Counted from the first letter of the stretch, positions 9,069 through 18,902 are shown. The stretch is DNA of 64,000 bases from Rhodospirillales bacterium (GCA_021775005.1 JAJFIK010000087.1:1-64000); one strand, 5' to 3'. Notes: generated by a model from the sequence alone, not told the origin. Numbers and translations: made by a program.

Positions 9069-9971
9069 TCACTCCCCAGCAATGGAGAGGTATATAAATG
9101 CTGTGAGGTAATCGCTCGTAATAAACCCGCCGCCCCATTCTTCATTCAACGGCGCAAGCGGATTTGCCGCCTGGGTGTCATCATAGCTTCTGCCTGCGGC
9201 CACATGGACGGCAACAAGGGCGCGGGCCTCAACCAACATATCGCGATAAGCGAGAAGCGCGGCTCTATTCGCGATCTCACCGTGACCTGGCACGATGACA
9301 GTATTTTCATCTGCGAGATCAAGCGCCCAATTGGCGGCGGCGATGATCCCGTCAACGCTGCCGCCTGTATCGATATCGATAAACGGAAAGCGCCCGTTGA
9401 AATAGATGTCGCCCATGTGCAGGACATTTGCTTCTGCAATCCACACAGCAGAATCTCCGTCCGTGTGGGCGTTCGGAAGATGGGCAATTTCCGCGGTCAA
9501 GCCGTTCCAGTAAAAACTCAATCCACTTTGAAATGTCACAATCGGCAATGCACTATCTGGATAGGCCGGGGTGGTGCGGTTGGTAAGCTCGCTCACTTGC
9601 TCTGCGCTCATTCGCTCACGGATGGACTCATGGCCAACTATAATCGCGCCAGTGGCGGCGAAATTCTCGTTCCCGCCCACATGGTCACCGTGAACATGGG
9701 TATTGAGGACAAATCGAATGGGCTGATCAGACAGCGTGCTGATGGTTTCCAGCAAGCGCTCAGATAAGGGCGCAAACTGATCATCAATGACAAAAATACC
9801 ATCAGCGCCCACTGATGCCATCATGTTTCCACCCTGACCAAAAATGACATGAAGCCCATAGCCAAGGTCAATGGTGCGAATTTCCACCTCATCTTGCGCC
9901 CGAGCCACTCCGCTTATGGCCAAAAACCCCAAAAAAATCACGGATATTGCGCGTATCAACCAAGCATTCAT
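9069..9971 (-). CDS. Exported metallo-beta-lactamase-fold hydrolase
   Basis: About 300 residues, beginning with a signal peptide (hydrophobic core VIFLGFLAISGVARA, likely cut after ARA). The zinc ligands are all visible: HVHGDHVGG (His-x-His-x-Asp-His), the third His in HLPNAHTDGDS, Asp in HMGDIYFNG, and VPGHGEI for the final His. The layout matches the SoxH/quinoprotein-relay and cyclase-like periplasmic MBL proteins rather than a confirmed beta-lactamase. ATG 9971 is preferred because GGGTGG sits just upstream; a GTG at 9980 is an alternative. It is divergent from the PAS protein with only about 50 bases between. Confidence 0.9.
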   Translation of the reverse strand: MNAWLIRAISVIFLGFLAISGVARAQDEVEIRTIDLGYGLHVIFGQGGNMMASVGADGIFVIDDQFAPLSERLLETISTLSDQPIRFVLNTHVHGDHVGGNENFAATGAIIVGHESIRERMSAEQVSELTNRTTPAYPDSALPIVTFQSGLSFYWNGLTAEIAHLPNAHTDGDSAVWIAEANVLHMGDIYFNGRFPFIDIDTGGSVDGIIAAANWALDLADENTVIVPGHGEIANRAALLAYRDMLVEARALVAVHVAAGRSYDDTQAANPLAPLNEEWGGGFITSDYLTAFIYLSIAGE

Positions 9972-10023
9972 TTTGTCCACCCATAATCATGACCTAAGCG
10001 AGAGTAAGGGCGTATATCCAATC

Positions 10024-10599
10024 ATGTCGAGCGTTGTACCGAACACACCTTCGCTATCTGAGTTTCGCCCCAGTGCGCCTGAAAATGGCGAAGCGTTGGA
10101 TTATTGGCACACATGCTGCGGCGCAAACACGGTGCCTTTCTGGCGTGATTTCGATCTATTGGAAATATCAAACGTCGTCACCCACTCAATATTCTTGAAG
10201 CGACAGGCCGAAGACAATTGGACGGCAACCCTGTTTGGCAGCGAACTCGTCACCCGCTTTGGCGCAGACCTCACCGGCATCAACATATTGGAAATTCTTG
10301 AACCGGCGACGCGCATTGATGCCGCGGCACGGCTGAAACGCCTATCAGAAGGCCCCGCCATCGTACGTTCGGTCAACAAGATGATGTCCGCCATGGGCGT
10401 GCCGCTGATTGTCGAGTGGCTGCTGCTGCCGTTTGCCGACGATGACGAACAGGTCAATCATTGCCTGATGATGATTACCGGCCTCGACTATAGCATCCCA
10501 GACGGGCAATTGATGACCGGCGATACTGTAGGGCGCACCGTGCTTGAGGTCGATTTTGTGGACCTGAATGCGGCGAGCGCCCTAAAGCGCGCTGGGTAG
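10024..10599 (+). CDS. PAS domain-containing protein (PAS_5-like)
   Basis: 191-residue single-domain protein without a membrane segment. The pattern resembles the alphaproteobacterial PAS_5 family. It has an N-terminal YWHTCCGANTVPFWRDFDLLEI (W-x-R-DFD) and a middle WTATLFGSELVTRFGADLTG resembling the family block in which a strand leads to FG.DLTG. A later segment is IVEWLLLPFADDDEQVNHCL. No output domain is attached, and its role is unknown in the family. ATG 10024 is used because upstream codons run into the divergent gene. The last 18 bases overlap the end of the convergent dehydrogenase gene. Confidence 0.75.
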   Translation: MSSVVPNTPSLSEFRPSAPENGEALDYWHTCCGANTVPFWRDFDLLEISNVVTHSIFLKRQAEDNWTATLFGSELVTRFGADLTGINILEILEPATRIDAAARLKRLSEGPAIVRSVNKMMSAMGVPLIVEWLLLPFADDDEQVNHCLMMITGLDYSIPDGQLMTGDTVGRTVLEVDFVDLNAASALKRAG

Positions 10600-11580
10600 C
10601 ACCCGATCTGGCGGGCGGTGCCCATCGGCAAATGTCTTGATATTGACAAGCACTTTCTCGCCCATCTCAAGCCGCCCTTCGACGGTATTCGATGCCATGT
10701 GCGGTAACAACACGACGCTCGAAAGCTCAAAAAAACGCGGGTTGATCTTGGGTTCTTGCTCAAACACATCAAGACCTGCGCCTGCCAGCTCACCTGCTTC
10801 AAGCGCGCGGATCAACGCGTTCTCATCCACCACTTCACCCCTTGAGGTATTGATGAGATAGGCTGTCGGTTTCATCAACTTGAGCCGCCGCGCGGAAAGC
10901 AGGTGAAACGTTGCAGGGGTATGGGGCGTGTGGACTGAAACTATATCCATGCGCGGCAACATGCGGTCGAGGCTATCCCAATAGGTGGCGTGGAGATCGT
11001 CTTCCGTCAGGGGGTCGAGCCCGCGGCGGCCATGGTAATGAATCTCCAAGCCAAACGCGCGCGCGCGTTCTGCCACCGCTTGACCAATACGGCCCATGCC
11101 AATGATGCCAAGCCGTTTACCTGTGATCCGATGGCCCAGCATCCAGGTCGGCGACCACCCGGCCCATTCGCCTTTTTGATCGCGAAGAAGTTTGGCCCCT
11201 TCGGCCAAGCGCCGCGGCACCGCGAGAAGAAGCGCAAGGGTCATGTCCGCAGTGTCGTCGGTCAAAACGCCGGGCGTGTTGGTCACGGTGATACCGCGCT
11301 GCCAGGCTGTCTTGAGATCGATATTATCGACGCCATTGCCGAAATTAGCGATCAAGCGGCATTTCTCCCCGGCCTGGCTAAGCACCGCCCGATCGATGCG
11401 GTCGGTCACTGTGGGTACCAGCACATCAGCCTCAGCCACCGCCGCGACCAATTCTGCCTTGGTAAAAGGATGATCGTCGGCGTTCAGGCGCACATCAAAA
11501 AGTTCTGCCATACGCCGCTCAACGGGCTCTGGCAGTTTTCGTGTGACAATAACGTGAGGCTTGGGTGCGTTTTGGGGCAT
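10582..11580 (-). CDS. D-2-hydroxyacid dehydrogenase (glyoxylate/hydroxypyruvate reductase type)
   Basis: NAD(P)-dependent D-isomer-specific 2-hydroxyacid dehydrogenase, 332 residues. The Rossmann loop is GKRLGIIGMGRIGQAVAERARAFG near residue 152. The catalytic triad is visible as Arg in INTSRGEVVDENAL, Glu in GLDVFEQEPKINP, and His in LLPHMASNT. The substrate loop NFGNGVDNIDL is like that of glyoxylate reductase GyaR. The family reduces glyoxylate, hydroxypyruvate or related keto acids. ATG 11580 matches the family start. It is divergent from the SH3-protein gene, a pairing seen in many alphaproteobacteria. Confidence 0.93.
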   Translation of the reverse strand: MPQNAPKPHVIVTRKLPEPVERRMAELFDVRLNADDHPFTKAELVAAVAEADVLVPTVTDRIDRAVLSQAGEKCRLIANFGNGVDNIDLKTAWQRGITVTNTPGVLTDDTADMTLALLLAVPRRLAEGAKLLRDQKGEWAGWSPTWMLGHRITGKRLGIIGMGRIGQAVAERARAFGLEIHYHGRRGLDPLTEDDLHATYWDSLDRMLPRMDIVSVHTPHTPATFHLLSARRLKLMKPTAYLINTSRGEVVDENALIRALEAGELAGAGLDVFEQEPKINPRFFELSSVVLLPHMASNTVEGRLEMGEKVLVNIKTFADGHRPPDRVLPSAL

Positions 11581-11670
11581 TGGGTCCCTGAGTTAGCGCG
11601 ATGCGCGGGTTTACCTCTCTATCCCTAGCAAACCGGGGCGCAACGGACAAAGCGGAAAAAGGGACAAAGC

Positions 11671-11699
11671 TTGACCTTTATGCGCCGCCCGCGTTAATC
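11671..11699 (+). promoter_or_regulatory. Candidate sigma70-type promoter for the SH3 protein
   Basis: TTGACC at 11671-11676 and TTAATC at 11694-11699 are separated by 17 bases, a good fit to the housekeeping promoter. The start codon of the SH3 protein follows about 50 bases downstream, with AGAGGAG before it. This is a pattern match only. Confidence 0.45.
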
Positions 11700-11757
11700 G
11701 CATGGGGCCTTCAAGAAAAGGGAGGCCCTTAAGGGGCGCGTCAGAGGAGCACATCCT

Positions 11758-12273
11758 ATGAGATTCAATATCGGAATTGCTGCGGCCATTGCAGGAGCCG
11801 CCTTGGCGGCACTGGCCTTTTGGGGCAGTTCTGCAATCGCCCAGCGCGGCAACCCTTCCGGCCTGGAAGTGCCGCGCTTTGAAACCATCGGCAGCCCTTA
11901 CGTCAACGTGCGCCAAGGCCCCAGTATCGAACATGCCAAGCTGTGGGTTTATGATGGCCAACGCGGCTTGCCGGTGGAAGTCATTGCTGAAACCGAAAGC
12001 TGGCGTCAGATCCGGGATCCGGAAAATGACATCGGCTGGGTTCATGCCCCGCTTCTGAGCCGTGATCGCGGCGTCGTTGTGGCGGGCGGTATGCGGTCTT
12101 TGCGCCAACGCCCTGACCCCGAAGCCCCCATTGTGGCTTATCTCGAAGCCCTCGTTGTAGCGGAGTTGCAGGAATGCACGCCGGACTGGTGCCAGGTGAG
12201 CGTCGATGGCTATACCGGCTGGGTGCGCCATGACGAAGTTTGGGGCGTCTACCCCGGCGAAGTAGTGCGATAG
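11758..12273 (+). CDS. Exported SH3 domain protein (COG3807 type)
   Basis: 171 residues. An N-terminal signal or anchor segment (MRFNIGIAAAIAGAALAALA) is followed by two bacterial SH3-like repeats. The first is PYVNVRQGPSIEHAKLWVYDGQ... to IGWVHAPLLS, and the second is MRSLRQRPDPEAPIVAYLEAL... to YTGWVRHDEVWG. The repeats share the V-R-x-x-P start and the GWV end typical of cell-envelope SH3_3 domains. Two cysteines (ECTPDWCQV) may form a disulfide. A role in cell-wall binding is inferred from the domain. The ATG follows an AGAGGAGCAC site. Confidence 0.87.
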   Translation: MRFNIGIAAAIAGAALAALAFWGSSAIAQRGNPSGLEVPRFETIGSPYVNVRQGPSIEHAKLWVYDGQRGLPVEVIAETESWRQIRDPENDIGWVHAPLLSRDRGVVVAGGMRSLRQRPDPEAPIVAYLEALVVAELQECTPDWCQVSVDGYTGWVRHDEVWGVYPGEVVR

Positions 12274-12329
12274 CGCGCAGCTTTCCCTTGATCCGACCCG
12301 CCAACAGGTCCACCATTCCCGGCATATCC

Positions 12330-12440
12330 GAAGGGGTGCCGCGTCTGCGTTATGCGCGGCTGAGATCGGCCTAATATTCGTTTCATGGCCGGAACCCTTA
12401 GAACCTGATCCGGGTTATGCTGGCGGAGGGAACGGAGCCC
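12330..12440 (+). ncRNA. TPP riboswitch (THI element)
   Basis: The stretch upstream of thiC contains the conserved thiamine-pyrophosphate aptamer pieces in order: GGGGTGCC near 12333, CTGAGAT near 12360 in the pyrimidine-sensing arm, and ACCTGATCCGGGTTATGC followed by TGGCGGAGGGAA from about 12402 to 12432. These match the THI box that senses TPP. Its place before thiC is classic. Ligand binding is expected to lower thiC expression. Confidence 0.95.
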
Positions 12441-12465
12441 ATCTCGCACTATGTGCGCACCGCCG

Positions 12466-14344
<1,879 letters not shown>

Positions 14345-14803
14345 TCACTTTGGCCGTGAAATGACCAGGAATATGACGTTGTGAAGGAACATCCCGAACG
14401 ATAGGCCGAGGGCTGTGGAAAGGACCAGGGTCCACCATTCAATGGGCGGCGGCGAAGTGCGATAGACAAAAAGCCCAAGCCCCAGGGTAATCCCCAACAC
14501 GAGATATGCGATTGTTGATCGGTTATATTCGTCCCGCCAAGCCTTCCTGGCACCCGCAACTTGCTCAAGAATCTCTGTCTCAAATTCTTCCATATTCGAT
14601 TGTACGTTTTCGCGCGAGTAACTCCAGATACTCAAGGCAATTGCGCCAAGAGCAATCAATATTGGGATCGCGCCAAACTCAGCCTCAGGGAAAATCACTT
14701 TGTCCCACGTCACGTAGAGCAGAAAAGTGAATGTGGCTGCTGAACTGATTAGGCGCACCCGCCAATATTGCTCCCAGCGTTGCCTATTTTGTTGCTCATC
14801 CAT
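14345..14803 (-). CDS. Unrecognised four-helix membrane protein
   Basis: 152 residues, no family recognised. Four hydrophobic segments are visible: about 19-33 (SSAATFTFLLYVTWD), 44-60 (AIPILIALGAIALSIWS), 98-113 (AYLVLGITLGLGLFVY) and 121-143 (WWTLVLSTALGLSFGMFLHNVIF). Between helices 2 and 3 is an acidic amphipathic stretch (NVQSNMEEFETEILEQVAGARKAW) that may be a short coiled coil. Base composition looks less GC-rich than the flanking genes. The stop codon directly abuts the thiC stop. It lies upstream of no obvious partner on its strand, so the context gives little clue to its job. Confidence 0.7.
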   Translation of the reverse strand: MDEQQNRQRWEQYWRVRLISSAATFTFLLYVTWDKVIFPEAEFGAIPILIALGAIALSIWSYSRENVQSNMEEFETEILEQVAGARKAWRDEYNRSTIAYLVLGITLGLGLFVYRTSPPPIEWWTLVLSTALGLSFGMFLHNVIFLVISRPK

Positions 14804-14849
14804 TCATCACCCGATGGTCAAATTGAAATGCCACGCCCTCACCGCCGCC

Positions 14850-15380
14850 TTACTTGGCCTCCGCCCTTTTCGCTTGCTGCGCCTTTTTGAACTCTTTGTA
14901 GTCTTCTTCCAGCATGCCATAGGCCACGCTATCCACCCACGCCGTGCCGTCTCGAGCATGGTTGCGCAATACGCCTTCTCGTTTGAGGCCCTCGCTTTGG
15001 TAAAGCTGCTGCGCCCCGGTGTGCTGGGCCTGGGTTACGAGCCAGAGCCGGTGGCTGCGCCATTGCTCAAAGCAAAGCAGCTTCAACGCCCGAAAGATTT
15101 TGCGCCCCCGATGGCGGTTCTCCGCCCCGGTAATATTGCGATGCAGGAAGATGACGTCCTTTTTGCTATAGCCTTTAAGGATCAAAACAGCGACCGGCAC
15201 GCCATCGATCTCTGCGATCAAATAGCCGGTGTCTTTGTTTTTCATCGTGGATGTGTGTTTGGCTGCGGTCCACGATCCCTCACCGCTCTGGTTTTCTGGA
15301 AGCTCTTCCATTGCGCGGATCAGGGGAATGTCTGCCAACGCACCATCGCGAAGGATGAGATCATTGAATTGATATTTCAT
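14850..15380 (-). CDS. GNAT-family acetyltransferase, second of a tandem pair
   Basis: 176 residues, clearly paralogous to the gene just upstream (15377-15907). Both share LPENQ near the start, a GYLI-x-E-x-DG strand, the block RALK-LCFE-W-HR-WL, and W-VDS--YGML-EDY at the end. Here the acetyl-CoA loop reads NRHRGRKIF, whereas the canonical pattern is R-G-x-G-x-G/A. The loop is thus degenerate, and cofactor binding may be altered. The upstream copy ends in ATGA overlapping this start, so they are co-translated. Substrate is unknown. The lysine/alanine-rich tail KEFKKAQQAKRAEAK is not part of the fold. Confidence 0.82.
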   Translation of the reverse strand: MKYQFNDLILRDGALADIPLIRAMEELPENQSGEGSWTAAKHTSTMKNKDTGYLIAEIDGVPVAVLILKGYSKKDVIFLHRNITGAENRHRGRKIFRALKLLCFEQWRSHRLWLVTQAQHTGAQQLYQSEGLKREGVLRNHARDGTAWVDSVAYGMLEEDYKEFKKAQQAKRAEAK

Positions 15381-15907
15381 AGGGCTTGGCTCACTTGAGC
15401 CTGCTCTGATTTTTTCGAGGCCTCATAATCCTCAGGCAGCATGCCATAGATGATGCTATCCACCCATTCGCCGCCCAGGTGGTAATGTTTGCGAAAAACG
15501 CCTTCGTGCTTCAAGCCCTCGCGTTCATAGAAGCGCTGCGCGCGGGTGTTACCGCCAATGGCTTCGAGCCAAAATCGGTGGGCACCCCAGCGCTCAAAAC
15601 ACAGCGCCTTGAGCGCGCGGAGGGCTTTGCTGCCTCGGCCCCGCCCAGTTTCACCGATTATAATACGCACGACGCAAATGATGTCTTTGGCCTCAACACC
15701 CTTGATGATGATGAACCCGGCTGGCTTACCATCAACCTCGACAATCAAATAACCGTAGTCCGCGTGATGCATCGCCCGCAAATGGCCCTCTTTCGACCAC
15801 GCCCCGACAACGCCTTGGTTTTCGGGCAACCCTTCAAATGACTGGACAATGGGGATGTCGCGCGGCTTGCCTTCCCGAAGGGTGAGTTCATTGGGCGATT
15901 GTGCCAT
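15377..15907 (-). CDS. GNAT-family acetyltransferase, first of a tandem pair
   Basis: 176 residues. The acetyl-CoA binding loop GRGRGSKALRALKALCFE near residue 92 fits the GNAT A-motif. The B-motif is RAQRFYEREGLKHEGVFRKH, and the end is GEWVDSIIYGMLPEDYE as in RimJ/L-like enzymes. It appears to be the intact member of a recent tandem duplication. The ATG at 15907 is divergent from the DUF2798 gene. Substrate is unknown. Confidence 0.85.
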   Translation of the reverse strand: MAQSPNELTLREGKPRDIPIVQSFEGLPENQGVVGAWSKEGHLRAMHHADYGYLIVEVDGKPAGFIIIKGVEAKDIICVVRIIIGETGRGRGSKALRALKALCFERWGAHRFWLEAIGGNTRAQRFYEREGLKHEGVFRKHYHLGGEWVDSIIYGMLPEDYEASKKSEQAQVSQAL

Positions 15908-15945
15908 GGTGGCAGCTCCAGTTGCCGATTAAGGATTGACGCCCC

Positions 15946-16212
15946 ATGAAGCCTTTTCCCGCCAAGTATTTCAATCTGATTTTCTTTGCCATGGTGGCAG
16001 CGCTCATGTCGGGCGCGGTGAGCTTCATGGTGACGGTGGTGAACCTCTATAGCGCGCTGGGGTTTGGCCGTGCGCTGATCATTGAGTGGTTGATCGCCTG
16101 GGCCTTCGCTTTTCCCATTGCCTTTCCGGTGGCCATGATCGTCGCGCCCCTGTGCCGCAAGCTTGCGCACAAGATCACTGGTCAACCTGAGGCGGATTTA
16201 CGCGGGGATTAA
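15946..16212 (+). CDS. DUF2798 family small membrane protein
   Basis: 88 residues with two transmembrane helices (about 8-32, FNLIFFAMVAALMSGAVSFM and following, and 46-66, IEWLIAWAFAFPIAFPVAMI). The ending VAPLCRKLAHKIT is typical of DUF2798, in which the second helix is followed by a basic stretch. Function of the family is unknown. It is alone on its strand between two minus-strand groups. The ribosome site (AAGG) is weak and distant. Confidence 0.8.
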   Translation: MKPFPAKYFNLIFFAMVAALMSGAVSFMVTVVNLYSALGFGRALIIEWLIAWAFAFPIAFPVAMIVAPLCRKLAHKITGQPEADLRGD

Positions 16213-16220
16213 TTTTAGCT

Positions 16221-16814
16221 CTACGCGAAGTCACGCGCCAACTCTGCACGGCTTTCCGGCGTCAGCGATGTCATGTGCGCATAACTTGGGTGCCCGATAC
16301 CAAGGATCACTTGGCAATCGGGGTCATTGAATGCGGCCACTTGGGCGTCGGTGAAGTTGAAGTGGACAAACTGCACTGATGAGGCTTTGCCCGCCGCGCT
16401 GGTGCGGTCCACATCTTCTTCGGCGCGCGCGATGATCTTCTCATCCCCCACTTGCAGGTAAACGGTTTCTTCCACGCCGCCCAATGCGCCAAGCACCTTT
16501 GCGCGCCGCACTTCGTCGTTGATTTCAAACATCAAGGTCGCCACCAGCTCGCGCCCCTGGGGGATCAAGGGGTTATAGGCGCTAAGCTCATCGGCAATTT
16601 GTGCCTCGCCGCCTTTTTCGATGTAGAGCATCTCCATCACCTGGCTCCACATGGTGTCATAGGTTTCAAAGTAAAACGTCGCGTCAGGGCCGAGCGCGAT
16701 GCGGCGCAGTTTTTTGGTCACCAGCAAATCCTTGCGACGGGCCACACGCTCTTTGGCAAACTCCGCAATGTCCATAAGATCATCACGGGTGATCTTGCGC
16801 ATCTGCTTACTCAT
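16221..16814 (-). CDS. DUF3501 family protein
   Basis: 197 residues. The segment starting MRKITRDDLMDIAEFAKERV and the later ETYDTMWSQVMEMLYIEKGGEAQ are characteristic of DUF3501. The protein is soluble and rich in acidic residues. Its function is not known, but family members are repeatedly encoded beside rubrerythrin and a heterodisulfide-reductase-like Fe-S protein, exactly as here. ATG 16814 is chosen because AAGGAG lies nine bases upstream. An upstream open frame to 16892 translates repeat DNA and is not real coding sequence. It is separated from the Fe-S gene by a hairpin-rich repeat. Confidence 0.88.
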   Translation of the reverse strand: MSKQMRKITRDDLMDIAEFAKERVARRKDLLVTKKLRRIALGPDATFYFETYDTMWSQVMEMLYIEKGGEAQIADELSAYNPLIPQGRELVATLMFEINDEVRRAKVLGALGGVEETVYLQVGDEKIIARAEEDVDRTSAAGKASSVQFVHFNFTDAQVAAFNDPDCQVILGIGHPSYAHMTSLTPESRAELARDFA

Positions 16815-16848
16815 GTCGCTACTCCTTCGGTTTATCCCCCCATCCTGC

Positions 16849-16931
16849 CCTTCCCCCTCAAGGGGGGAAGGAAGAGCATGGCGCGCATTCAAACCTCCCC
16901 CTTGGCGGGGGAGGTCGGCGCAACCGCGCCG
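16849..16931. repeat. Intergenic repeat made of three consecutive hairpins
   Basis: Three inverted repeats follow one another. The first is CCTTCCCCC at 16849-16857 with GGGGGAAGG at 16863-16871. The second is CCTCCCCC at 16894-16901 with GGGGGAGG at 16907-16914. The third is CGGCGC at 16916-16921 with GCGCCG at 16926-16931. The opposite strand reads as peptides of the PSPLEGEG and SPLAGEVG type, which are often seen as spurious N-terminal extensions in alphaproteobacterial annotations. That suggests a dispersed REP-like or MITE-like element. Only one copy lies in this window. Confidence 0.7.
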
Positions 16932-16947
16932 GGTGGGGGTGCGTTCG

Positions 16948-18288
16948 TTATGTAAGGCCGTATGCCATGGCCATGATTTGTATAGGGTGGAGGGAGATCG
17001 GCGGCGCGGTGCCTGCGTCCGCCATCTCCCCCGCCCCTTGCACCAAGTGCTTGGCAGCTAACGGGCAGTCGGACAGAAGATATTTGTTGTCGTTCTTGTT
17101 GACCGTGCGCATAGCGGTTTTCCCTACTCTCATAGCAACGGCATGCGTTGGTTTCACCACCCCAAAGGTGCCGCCATGGCCAGAACAGCGCTCCAGCACA
17201 TCAGGCTTCATAGCCGGGATCAGCCTGAGCATTTCAGCTGCTTTGGCGCCCATGTTCTGTGCCCGCGCGTGGCACGCCAGATGAACGGTGACGCCGCCTT
17301 CTACGTTTACCAAGCCGTCCGCCATGCCTTCAGTTTTGGCGATGTCGACAATGTATTCATCGATGTCCATGGTCGCATCCGCCAGCGCGGCAACGTCTTC
17401 ATTGTCTGGCAGGATAAGCTTCCATTCAAATTTGAGCATCAAGCCGCAACTGGCAGTAAGCGCAATGACTTTCTTGCCTGCGTCCACGTAAGGGCGGAAC
17501 TTCGCTGCCACCTTTGCCGCTGTCGCTGCCACCTTGTCGAGCTTGCCTGCTTCCAATTGCGACATGCCGCAACAGCCGGGATAGACAACTTCGGTGGTGA
17601 CCCCGTTGCGCGCGAGAACGAACCGCGCCGCCGTCCCTACATCGGGGCCGTTGTAGTTCACAAAACAGGTTGGAAAGATCACCGCTTCGCGGCCAAATGC
17701 CGGGGCGTGAGGGTTCGGAGCCGTGCCATCTTTTTTTGCCCGCGCCACATAAGTGGTGCTGTGAAACTTTGGCAGCTCCGCATGTTTGTCGATGCCCGCC
17801 ACAGTGTCGATCAGTGTGCGCGTAGTGGTATTCTTTTTGTCCGCGCCCCAATTGACCAGCGGCGCAATTGGCGCGGCCAGGCGTCCATTACGATCCATGG
17901 CCCCCAGTTGGTCTTGGGTAAAATGCGTCTTTCCGCTTTTGACCTCAGCGGCACGCGCGCGAAGCATCAAATGGGGGAAGTCGAGGTTGAATTCATGGGG
18001 CGGCACATAAGGACATTTGGTCATATAACACATGTCGCAAAGAGTGCAGGCCTCGATGACGGGCTTGAAATCTTTTGAATCTACCGTGTCGAGCTCACCG
18101 CTTTCGCTTTCGTCAATGAGATCGAACAGCTGCGGGAAGGAGTCGCATAAATTGAAACAGCGGCGGCAGCCGTGGCAGACATCAAAGACGCGGCGAAGCT
18201 CCTCGTCGATCTTGGTGTCGTCGTAAAAACCTTCCGACTGCCAATCGAGGGGATGCCTCGTGGGCGCGTCAAGACCACCCTCGCTCAT
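16948..18288 (-). CDS. Heterodisulfide-reductase-related Fe-S binding protein
   Basis: 446 residues. The N-terminal part has two [4Fe-4S] ferredoxin-type motifs: CHGCRRCFNLC near 38-48 and CTLCDMCYMTKC near 82-93. The C-terminal part has two CCG-domain features as in HdrB/GlpC: YPGCCGMSQLEAGK near 237, and HLACHARAQNMG with CSGHGGTFGV near 340-370. A further Cys is in LLSDCPLAAKH. Such proteins pass electrons or reduce disulfides. The partner here is inferred to be rubrerythrin, encoded upstream. GGAGG precedes ATG 18288. The set rubrerythrin - Fe-S protein - DUF3501 under an iron regulator recurs in alphaproteobacteria; the chemistry is not established. Confidence 0.9.
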   Translation of the reverse strand: MSEGGLDAPTRHPLDWQSEGFYDDTKIDEELRRVFDVCHGCRRCFNLCDSFPQLFDLIDESESGELDTVDSKDFKPVIEACTLCDMCYMTKCPYVPPHEFNLDFPHLMLRARAAEVKSGKTHFTQDQLGAMDRNGRLAAPIAPLVNWGADKKNTTTRTLIDTVAGIDKHAELPKFHSTTYVARAKKDGTAPNPHAPAFGREAVIFPTCFVNYNGPDVGTAARFVLARNGVTTEVVYPGCCGMSQLEAGKLDKVAATAAKVAAKFRPYVDAGKKVIALTASCGLMLKFEWKLILPDNEDVAALADATMDIDEYIVDIAKTEGMADGLVNVEGGVTVHLACHARAQNMGAKAAEMLRLIPAMKPDVLERCSGHGGTFGVVKPTHAVAMRVGKTAMRTVNKNDNKYLLSDCPLAAKHLVQGAGEMADAGTAPPISLHPIQIMAMAYGLT

Positions 18289-18357
18289 GGAATAAGACCT
18301 CCGCCTGTAGATAAAATACGGGCCCCGGCAAGTAACCGCCGAGGCCCCATGAACAAC

Positions 18358-18780
18358 TTAACCGTCGAGGGTGTCGAGCGCCTTTTGGAAACGCCCCGCG
18401 TGGGACTTCTCAGCCTTGGCCAGGGTCTCAAACCAATCGGCGATTTCTTCAAAGCCTTCTTCGCGCGCGGTCTTCGCCATGCCCGGATACATGTCTGTGT
18501 ATTCGTGGGTTTCGCCCGCGATGGAGGCTTTGAGGTTGAGGTCGGTGTTGCCGATGGGTTCGCCCGTTGCCGGATCGCCAACGCTTTCCATGTATTCAAG
18601 GTGGCCGTGAGCGTGACCGGTTTCGCCTTCGGCGGTGGAGCGGAACACCGCGGCCACATCGTTATAGCCTTCCACGTCAGCCTTTTGCGCAAAGTAGAGA
18701 TAGCGGCGGTTGGCTTGGCTTTCGCCCGCAAATGCTGCTTTCAGATTGTCGAGGGTTTTACTGCTTGCAAGATCGGCCAT
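18358..18780 (-). CDS. Rubrerythrin (erythrin domain only)
   Basis: 140-residue ferritin-like di-iron protein, lacking the C-terminal rubredoxin domain of classical rubrerythrin. Iron ligands can be traced through the four helices: Glu in [15 protein letters not shown], Glu-x2-His in [12 protein letters not shown], Glu in IAGETHEY, and Glu-x2-His in [12 protein letters not shown]. These proteins reduce hydrogen peroxide or handle iron, and need an outside electron donor; the Fe-S protein encoded next is the obvious candidate. ATG 18780 is preceded by AGGAGG. A perfect palindrome resembling the Irr box lies next to its promoter. Confidence 0.94.
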   Translation of the reverse strand: MADLASSKTLDNLKAAFAGESQANRRYLYFAQKADVEGYNDVAAVFRSTAEGETGHAHGHLEYMESVGDPATGEPIGNTDLNLKASIAGETHEYTDMYPGMAKTAREEGFEEIADWFETLAKAEKSHAGRFQKALDTLDG

Positions 18781-18874
18781 GAATTGGGCCCCTCCTATTA
18801 AATGCTTCAGATCTGCTGAGACCGCAAACCGCGCGGCAAGGGTGGCCCGTACATGAGCCCCCGGAACAGCCATG

Positions 18875-18902
18875 AACTTAGCGCGGCGCGCGGCCCTGTC
18901 AA
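18875..18902 (-). promoter_or_regulatory. Candidate rubrerythrin promoter
   Basis: On the minus strand TTGACA (18902-18897) is a consensus -35 element, followed after 16 bases by TAAGTT (18880-18875) as a weak -10. The -35 directly abuts the palindrome at 18903-18925. The implied transcript leader is close to 90 bases. This is a pattern match only. Confidence 0.5.

Noticed and set aside
9871-10023. Upstream extension of the PAS protein
   Set aside because: It lies within the divergent exported hydrolase gene, including its signal peptide region, and the PAS family starts later.
16815-16892. N-terminal extension of DUF3501
   Set aside because: It translates hairpin repeat DNA (PSPLEGEG type), and the ATG at 16814 has a strong ribosome site.
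17143-18078. Long open frame on the plus strand opposite the Hdr-like Fe-S gene
   Set aside because: It is antisense to a gene with clear Fe-S motifs; its product is rich in His, Arg and Cys with no domain, as expected from the reverse of GC-rich codons.
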